From Flavobacteriaceae bacterium (lineage in GTDB: Bacteria; Bacteroidota; Bacteroidia; Flavobacteriales; Flavobacteriaceae): 10,568 nucleotides of DNA. Each line of letters starts with the position of its first letter. Positions within the stretch are counted from its first letter, which is position 1. Below the pieces are notes generated by a model, which did no database searches, was not told where the DNA came from, and was given only the letters and a program-made list of their open reading frames with translations. Position numbers and translations under genes: made by a program. Below are positions 7,043 through 10,568 of this stretch, one piece after another. Location: contig DAOUPU010000072.1 in NCBI GenBank assembly GCA_030625995.1, positions 1-10,568 of the forward strand, given 5' to 3'.

Positions 7043-7090
7043 TTCTTGCTTGTTGTTTATAGTTTCTTGAATTCCAGTTGGACCAGTTAA

Positions 7091-7103
7091 GCATGTAACA
7101 TGC
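7091..7103. repeat. Short palindrome in the ftsY upstream region
   Basis: GCATG-TAA-CATGC is a perfect 5+5 bp palindrome with a 3-bp centre, about 50 bp before the ftsY start. It could be an operator or a small RNA hairpin; nothing else supports a role. Confidence 0.3.
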
Positions 7104-7141
7104 CTAGGTCTTGAGAATTTTATTTTCTAATCGTGTCGTCT

Positions 7142-7215
7142 GCGTTAGTGATAGGAGTGACATCCTTTTTTGCTTTTTTAAGTGAAAAAGATATAACGGA
7201 AAGCACGGCAAACGC
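7142..7215. ncRNA. Fold-back element in the ftsY leader, possible structured RNA or dispersed repeat
   Basis: Nested complementary pieces bracket this stretch: GCGTT (7142-7146) with AACGC (7211-7215), GTG (7148-7150) with CAC (7204-7206), and an inner arm ATC(C)TTTTT (7162-7170) with AAAAAGAT (7185-7192) around a T-rich loop. It is locally richer in G and C than its surroundings and is non-coding in both directions. From memory it resembles intergenic elements seen repeatedly in flavobacterial genomes (a GATATA-CGGA-AGCAC-like core), but this is unverified. The orientation is unknown. If the box at 7233-7240 is a promoter, the element would be transcribed within the ftsY 5' leader. Confidence 0.35.
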
Positions 7216-7232
7216 CTAAAAAATAATTAGGG

Positions 7233-7240
7233 CAAAGATA
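7233..7240 (-). promoter_or_regulatory. Possible ftsY -7 box (TAnnTTTG)
   Basis: The minus strand reads TATCTTTG just beyond the DUF4295 terminator, matching TAnnTTTG. No TTG stands at the -33 distance. Initiation here would give ftsY a leader of about 185 nt containing the fold-back element. It is the only full -7 match I see between the terminator and ftsY. Confidence 0.3.
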
Positions 7241-7246
7241 AAACAA

Positions 7247-7280
7247 AAAAGCTACTTTCATTTTACTGAAAATAGCTTTT
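7247..7280 (-). terminator. Intrinsic terminator after the rpmB-rpmG-DUF4295 cluster
   Basis: On the minus strand a 13-bp stem (AAAAGCTATTTTC with GAAAGTAGCTTTT, one U-G pair) closes an 8-nt loop and runs into a T-tract ending near 7245. It starts 22 nt after the DUF4295 stop. The A-run before and T-run after make it plausible in both directions, although no plus-strand gene needs it. Confidence 0.8.
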
Positions 7281-7302
7281 ATATTGTAAATCGCAGTAAA
7301 TT

Positions 7303-7455
7303 TTATTTTTTACTCAAAAACTCATTTACTTTTGAAGGATCCATAATGCTTTCAACAAATATATAAGCACCTGATTTATCAGACTTAACCATTTTGATAG
7401 CTTTAGTTAATCTCCTAGATCCTGTTTGTATTGATCCTACTGTTTTCTTTGCCAT
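7303..7455 (-). CDS. DUF4295 family small basic protein
   Basis: This is a 50-residue basic protein beginning MAKKTVGSIQTGSRRLTKAI and ending DPSKVNEFLSKK. It closely fits the DUF4295 family, a Bacteroidota protein usually encoded right after rpmB and rpmG. The function is unknown; small size, high charge and invariant ribosomal neighbours suggest a ribosome-associated protein (inference). The ATG at 7453-7455 starts 9 bp after the rpmG stop, so it is the last gene of the rpmB-rpmG-DUF4295 operon, followed 22 nt later by a strong terminator. Confidence 0.9.
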   Translation of the reverse strand: MAKKTVGSIQTGSRRLTKAIKMVKSDKSGAYIFVESIMDPSKVNEFLSKK

Positions 7456-7464
7456 GACTCTAAA

Positions 7465-7650
7465 TTATTTTATCTCTTTATGAACTGTCATTTTCTTCAG
7501 GATAGGATTGAATTTTTTAATTTCTAATCTATCCGGAGTATTTTTTTTGTTTTTTGTAGTAATGTATCGAGACGTTCCAGATTTTCCTGAAGCTTTATGC
7601 TCTGTACATTCTAAAATAACTTGAATTCTATTGCCTTTACTCTTTGCCAT
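7465..7650 (-). CDS. rpmG: Large-subunit ribosomal protein bL33
   Basis: This is a 61-residue 50S subunit protein beginning MAKSKGNRIQVILECTEHKA and containing SRYITTKNKKNTPDRLE and KKFNPILKKMTVHKEIK, all typical bL33. Only one cysteine is present, so it is the zinc-independent (C-minus) form rather than the zinc-ribbon form with two CxxC pairs. It starts 6 bp after the rpmB stop and precedes DUF4295 by 9 bp, clearly one operon. Confidence 0.97.
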   Translation of the reverse strand: MAKSKGNRIQVILECTEHKASGKSGTSRYITTKNKKNTPDRLEIKKFNPILKKMTVHKEIK

Positions 7651-7656
7651 TTCTTC

Positions 7657-7896
7657 CTATTTTTTTAAATAACCGTTAGCTCTTGCTTCCTTAATTACAG
7701 CTTCAACACCTTTTTTGTTGATGTTTTTCAATGCTCTCGTAGAAACTTTTAAAGTTATCCATTTATCTTCTTCAGGTAAATAAAAACGTTTTTTTACCAA
7801 GTTTACTTTAAATTTTCTTTTGGTTCTGTTCAAAGCGTGAGAAACGTTGTTTCCTACCATTGCTTTTTTTCCTGTAAGCTCACAAACTCTTGACAT
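7657..7896 (-). CDS. rpmB: Large-subunit ribosomal protein bL28
   Basis: This is a 79-residue 50S subunit protein with the characteristic opening MSRVCELTGKKAMVGNNVSH, then RTKRKFKVNL and KWITLKVSTRALKNINKKG. It has a single cysteine and no CxxC pair, so it does not look zinc-binding. It is the first gene of the rpmB-rpmG-DUF4295 operon, and a consensus Bacteroidota promoter lies about 40-70 bp upstream of its ATG (7894-7896). No Shine-Dalgarno sequence is visible. Confidence 0.97.
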   Translation of the reverse strand: MSRVCELTGKKAMVGNNVSHALNRTKRKFKVNLVKKRFYLPEEDKWITLKVSTRALKNINKKGVEAVIKEARANGYLKK

Positions 7897-7935
7897 TTCT
7901 TATCTGTTTAATTTGTTCTTTTAAAACGAGGTGCA

Positions 7936-7967
7936 AAAATATAAATTCTTTGCCTATCTAACAAACT
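7936..7967 (-). promoter_or_regulatory. Promoter of the rpmB-rpmG-DUF4295 operon
   Basis: On the minus strand TTTG (7967-7964) is followed after 20 bp by TATTTTTG (7943-7936), matching the Bacteroidota pattern TTG then TAnnTTTG. Transcription would start near 7930, leaving a short A/T-rich leader of about 33 nt before rpmB. The whole promoter lies in the 74-bp gap after cinA. Confidence 0.75.
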
Positions 7968-7970
7968 ATT

Positions 7971-9218
7971 TTAAGTGTTTTTTAAAATTTCTTGACGCAA
8001 CATTTCCAGGCTCTTAACGGATGCTCTGAGGATTACTTTTTCCCGGGGCTTTCCAAAGTTAAATTCCTCGATCAAAACTCTATTTGGACTTGCAATGGCA
8101 ATAAAAACGACTCCAACTGTTTTGTCTGATTTATCCACTGTGGGACCGGCATTTCCGGTAGTTGCAATTGCATAATCGGTGTTGAACAACTTCTTAGAAT
8201 TCAAGGCCATTTTCCTTACTACTTCCGCACTAATTACCGTATGATCCTTGATGGTTTTTTTGGATATATGAAGAACGTCAGTTTTAATTTTCGCGGAATA
8301 GGCAACCAATGATCCGTTAAAAAAATTGGAGGCTCCTGCCACCGAGGTGATCATTTTTGCAATATTACCACCTGTACAGCTTTCAGCAATACTCAAAGTT
8401 TGACCTTTGTCTGTCAATAATTTATTTATAACTTCTTCAATGGTCTCTGTCTCATCAAAGCCTACAAGAATATCGCCTATTATTTTTTGGAGTTTCTCTA
8501 TTTCTTTGGCTATTGAATTTTCTAAAAGTTCTTTATTTTCTCCTTTTGCGGTTAATCGCAATCTCAACCTCCCGTAAGAAGGCAAATAAGCCAATTTTAT
8601 CATTTCAGGTAGATTGGTTTCCCAATTTTCTATTCTTCTGGACACATTACTTTCTCCCATGCCATAAGTGAGTAAAGTTTTGTGAATGATAACAGGTAAA
8701 TGGAAGGACTCTTGTAATTTTGTTAATACGTGGTCTCTCATCAATCCCTTCATTTCATTAGGAACCCCGGGAAGTGAAACAATTACTTTTCCATTATGCT
8801 CAAACCACATTCCGGAAGCTGTACCCCAATCATTTTTTAAAATAGTTGCTTTACTTGGTAACATGGCTTGTTGCAGATCCATATCTGTGTAGGCATAATT
8901 TATCTTGGCGAAGAGATGCTTGATATGATCGGCAATATGTTCCTGAAAAATTAATTCATCATTAAAATAACTTGCAAGTGTATGTTTGGTAATATCATCT
9001 TTTGTTGGTCCCAGACCACCAGTTAATATAATGATTTCAGCATTTCCTTCTGCCTCGGCAATCGCTTTAAAAATATGTTCTTTTTCATCTTGAATAGAAG
9101 TGATCTGATATACAGAAACTCCTATGATGTTCAATTGTTCGGCAATCCATTTAGAATTGGTATCCGTGATCTGACCGATCAAAATTTCATCGCCAATGGT
9201 TATGATTTCTGCTTGCAT
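7971..9218 (-). CDS. cinA: CinA-family protein: COG1058 domain plus NMN amidohydrolase-like domain
   Basis: The 415-residue two-domain form matches the usual full length. The N-terminal MoCF-like/COG1058 domain (1 to about 170) has GDEILIGQITDTNS (9-22), TGGLGPTKDD (66-75) and SLPGVPNEMKGL (148-159); relatives hydrolyse ADP-ribose-type pyrophosphates. A linker region follows, then the CinA C-terminal domain (about 258-412) with SIAESCTGG (276-284), GASNFFNGSLVAYS (295-308) and TTGNAGPTVDKSDKTVGVVF (353-372). That domain in other bacteria (PncC) deamidates nicotinamide mononucleotide in pyridine-nucleotide recycling. The name comes from competence-inducible homologs, but nothing here indicates competence control. 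The ATG at 9216-9218 fits the family start. The TAA stop lies just before the rpmB promoter. Confidence 0.95.
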   Translation of the reverse strand: MQAEIITIGDEILIGQITDTNSKWIAEQLNIIGVSVYQITSIQDEKEHIFKAIAEAEGNAEIIILTGGLGPTKDDITKHTLASYFNDELIFQEHIADHIKHLFAKINYAYTDMDLQQAMLPSKATILKNDWGTASGMWFEHNGKVIVSLPGVPNEMKGLMRDHVLTKLQESFHLPVIIHKTLLTYGMGESNVSRRIENWETNLPEMIKLAYLPSYGRLRLRLTAKGENKELLENSIAKEIEKLQKIIGDILVGFDETETIEEVINKLLTDKGQTLSIAESCTGGNIAKMITSVAGASNFFNGSLVAYSAKIKTDVLHISKKTIKDHTVISAEVVRKMALNSKKLFNTDYAIATTGNAGPTVDKSDKTVGVVFIAIASPNRVLIEEFNFGKPREKVILRASVKSLEMLRQEILKNT

Positions 9219-9223
9219 GTGAG

Positions 9224-9231
9224 CAAAGGTA
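9224..9231 (-). promoter_or_regulatory. Weak candidate cinA -7 box
   Basis: The minus strand reads TACCTTTG, a TAnnTTTG match only 5 bp from the cinA ATG. Initiation here would give a leaderless or nearly leaderless mRNA. There is no TTG at the right distance, because the upstream DNA is a T-rich tract on this strand. Confidence 0.25.
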
Positions 9232-9287
9232 AAAGTTTAAAGTTAAAAGTAAAAAGGGAAAAGATAAAAGATAAAAGAAACAAGAAT
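9228..9287 (+). repeat. Low-complexity A/G-rich tract upstream of cinA
   Basis: Short irregular units of the type AAAAGTTA/AAAGATA are strung together, including two exact AAAAGAT copies followed by AAAAG (9259-9277). The tract is free of C over most of its length. It resembles in style the A/G-rich leader of the four-helix-bundle islet, though no long exact match is seen. A short open frame through it has no protein-like character. Confidence 0.5.
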
Positions 9288-9319
9288 AAATCAATGTCTA
9301 AGGAAATATGAACATCCCT

Positions 9320-9340
9320 GAAATGGTGATCACCGATTTC
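9320..9340. repeat. Near-perfect palindrome centred on GGTGATCACC
   Basis: A perfect 10-bp palindrome (9325-9334) is extended by GAAAT (9320-9324) and ATTTC (9336-9340), with one unpaired G at 9335. This gives ten complementary pairs, which fits a dimeric regulator site. It is about 100 bp upstream of cinA and 260 bp from pepE. Confidence 0.4.
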
Positions 9341-9396
9341 TGATTTTTAGTTAAAAACCAGCGAAATACCCCTATTGCCCGTCTTGGGAATAGTTG

Positions 9397-9432
9397 GTTT
9401 CAAGAAATTTTATATTGTGTCAATATTGAAAC
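9397..9432. repeat. Nested inverted repeat in the cinA-pepE gap
   Basis: ATATTG-TGT-CAATAT (9412-9426) is a perfect 6-bp hairpin. It is enclosed by GTTTCA (9397-9402) and TGAAAC (9427-9432) with a one-sided 9-nt bulge. It lies in AT-rich DNA, so a chance origin is possible. Confidence 0.35.
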
Positions 9433-9549
9433 GTTAAACCATTGATTAAGTATGTTTTATGAGAGATGTGAAAATTTCATTATAATATTACAGCATTTGC
9501 TCATTATCACATTTGTAAAGATTCTATTAAATTAGTGGTAGTGCCATTT

Positions 9550-9578
9550 TTGTCAAAGTAAATCTTTATTTATATTTG
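9550..9578 (+). promoter_or_regulatory. Promoter of pepE
   Basis: TTG (9550-9552) is followed after 18 bp by TATATTTG (9571-9578), an exact match to the Bacteroidota pattern. The start site would fall near 9584, leaving a leader of only about 12 nt before the pepE ATG, so ribosome recruitment cannot rely on a Shine-Dalgarno sequence. Confidence 0.75.
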
Positions 9579-9595
9579 AATCTAAATACTTCTGT

Positions 9596-10309
9596 ATGAA
9601 GAAAATGATCATTGCAAGCACTTCAACTGTTTATGGAAGTGGCTATTTGGAATATATTTTGCCAACATTGCGTCGATTTTATAAAGGAATTGATGAAATT
9701 ATTTTTATTCCTTATGCCCGCCCGGGGGGAATCAGTTATAATGAATACACGAATATTGCAGCCAGAGCTTTTGCAAAAATTGGTATTATGGTTAAAGGGA
9801 TACATGAATTTGATAACCCAATGACAGCAATTGAAAATTCTAAGGCAATTTTTACCGGAGGAGGAAATACCTTTGTATTGGTCAATGAATTGCATCGACA
9901 AAATTTATTTCCTGCCTTAAAAAAGGCGATTGAAGAAGGTGTCTTGTATTTTGGAACGAGTGCGGGGAGTAATATTACCGGAATCAATATGAAAACCACC
10001 AACGATATGCCAATTGTTTATCCTGAGAGTTTCCGAACCTTGGGTTCAATCCCGTTTAACATAAATCCTCATTATCAGGATCCTGACCCTGATTCAAAAC
10101 ATAAAGGAGAAACACGAGAAACAAGAATTAGAGAATTTCATACGTATAATCAGCTGCCTGTCATTGGATTGAGAGAGGGGAGTTGGCTGGAAGTAAATGG
10201 AGAGGATATAATTTTAAAGGGCAACCTGAACGCAAGACTGTTTCGAAAAGATTCAGAACCGATTGAAATTTCACCGGATTACAATTTCAATAAACTGTGT
10301 TTCGGGTGA
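9596..10309 (+). CDS. pepE: Dipeptidase E (alpha-aspartyl dipeptidase), peptidase family S51
   Basis: This 237-residue cytosolic serine peptidase cleaves dipeptides with N-terminal aspartate. The fold is the flavodoxin-like class I amidotransferase type. FTGGGNTF (86-93) contributes to the oxyanion region, and the nucleophile is Ser122 in the elbow GTSAGS (120-125). Asp137 (TTNDMPI) and His159 (INPHYQD) stand at positions two higher than Ser120, Asp135 and His157 of the Salmonella enzyme, so the triad is complete. The length is usual for the family. The ATG at 9596 sits about 12 nt after the predicted transcription start. The gene is transcribed alone, divergently from cinA, and ends in TGA without a clear terminator. 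Confidence 0.94.
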   Translation: MKKMIIASTSTVYGSGYLEYILPTLRRFYKGIDEIIFIPYARPGGISYNEYTNIAARAFAKIGIMVKGIHEFDNPMTAIENSKAIFTGGGNTFVLVNELHRQNLFPALKKAIEEGVLYFGTSAGSNITGINMKTTNDMPIVYPESFRTLGSIPFNINPHYQDPDPDSKHKGETRETRIREFHTYNQLPVIGLREGSWLEVNGEDIILKGNLNARLFRKDSEPIEISPDYNFNKLCFG

Positions 10310-10568
10310 TTTAAAAAAAAATATTAAGAAAAATCAGGGCGATATACAGTCTTGTTGAGTTAGCGGTTTTGACTTGTAATTTGGATCATTAAGAAGGCAG
10401 TTTTGTAAAATTCAAACCGCCGATTTCAAATGGCATATTAAAAAAAAATTAGCAATAAACCACATGGCCAACCATTGAGGTATCAAACTGAATAAACTGA
10501 TGTTTAGTGTTTTAACCTATACGTCTGAAGGCTGTAAATTGTTAGACGCAACTTTTTCAATTCTTCGG
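10310..10568. other. Right-edge non-coding region, possibly with the 3' end of a minus-strand gene
   Basis: There is no complete gene here. On the minus strand the frame from 10567 is open for 16 codons (RRIEKVASNNLQPSDV) to a TAG at 10519-10517 and could be the tail of a gene lying outside. Another minus-strand frame is open for 20 codons, so this is not decisive. Homopolymer A-runs stand at 10314-10320 and 10441-10449. Confidence 0.3.
10363..10420. repeat. Inverted repeat downstream of pepE
   Basis: GCGGTTT (10363-10369) pairs with AAACCGC (10414-10420) across 44 nt. No T-tract follows directly on the plus strand, so it is a poor intrinsic terminator. It may still be a weak 3' structure for the pepE mRNA. 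Confidence 0.3.

Larger units (their letters stand above)
9219..9595. other. 377-bp divergent intergenic region between cinA and pepE
   Basis: No gene is visible. In order it holds the A/G-rich tract, a palindrome (9320-9340), a nested hairpin (9397-9432), an AT-rich stretch with only weak inverted repeats (such as ATGTGA 9466-9471 with TCACAT 9507-9512), and the pepE promoter. Both neighbours are transcribed away from it. Confidence 0.7.

Noticed and set aside
6195..7070. 291-codon plus-strand open frame opposite ftsY
   Set aside because: It is the antisense shadow of ftsY; the product is Ser/Thr/Leu-rich with no recognisable domain, while the minus strand carries all the GTPase motifs.
9075..9311. 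78-codon plus-strand frame over the cinA start and the A/G-rich tract
   Set aside because: It mostly overlaps cinA in antisense and ends in Lys-rich low-complexity sequence produced by the repeat tract.

Overview
The window looks like a chromosomal housekeeping segment from a low-GC member of the Bacteroidota, most probably Flavobacteriia. The evidence is the rpmB-rpmG-DUF4295 ribosomal cluster, a bacillithiol-type BshC, AT-rich gaps, start codons without Shine-Dalgarno sequences, and promoter boxes of the Bacteroidota type (TTG, 18-20 bp, TAnnTTTG).

Layout. A 5'-truncated DinB-like gene (1-504, +) converges on a long minus-strand block. Read in transcription order (right to left), the block holds cinA (9218-7971), rpmB, rpmG, a 50-residue DUF4295 gene, a clear hairpin terminator (7247-7280), ftsY, a small four-helix-bundle gene, rimO, bshC, a class I PPK2 gene, a SnoaL-like gene, a degenerate coding remnant, and a nitrobindin-like heme-barrel gene ending at 513. 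To the right, pepE (9596-10309, +) has its own good promoter. The last 259 bp hold no complete gene.

How the genes work together. rpmB, rpmG, ftsY and rimO serve the ribosome: structural proteins, SRP-dependent membrane targeting, and modification of uS12. bshC makes the low-molecular-weight thiol bacillithiol, and PPK2 regenerates nucleoside triphosphates from polyphosphate. The C-terminal domain of CinA belongs to pyridine-nucleotide salvage. The SnoaL-like and heme-barrel proteins have no assigned substrate. The block is probably several transcription units.

Most interesting points. (1) The four-helix-bundle gene sits in a roughly 337-bp islet bounded by an 18/19-match inverted repeat. 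The right arm ends exactly at the ftsY stop codon, and the islet splits what would otherwise be a tight ftsY-rimO pair. (2) That protein lacks the segment corresponding to the third helix of its family. (3) A fold-back element lies in the ftsY leader. (4) Twin 11-bp palindromes, 31 bp apart, lie just upstream of a bshC -7-like box and can also fold into one long hairpin after rimO. (5) A short broken reading frame follows the SnoaL-like gene. I saw no CRISPR array, transposase, tRNA, rRNA, or recognisable defence or biosynthetic system.
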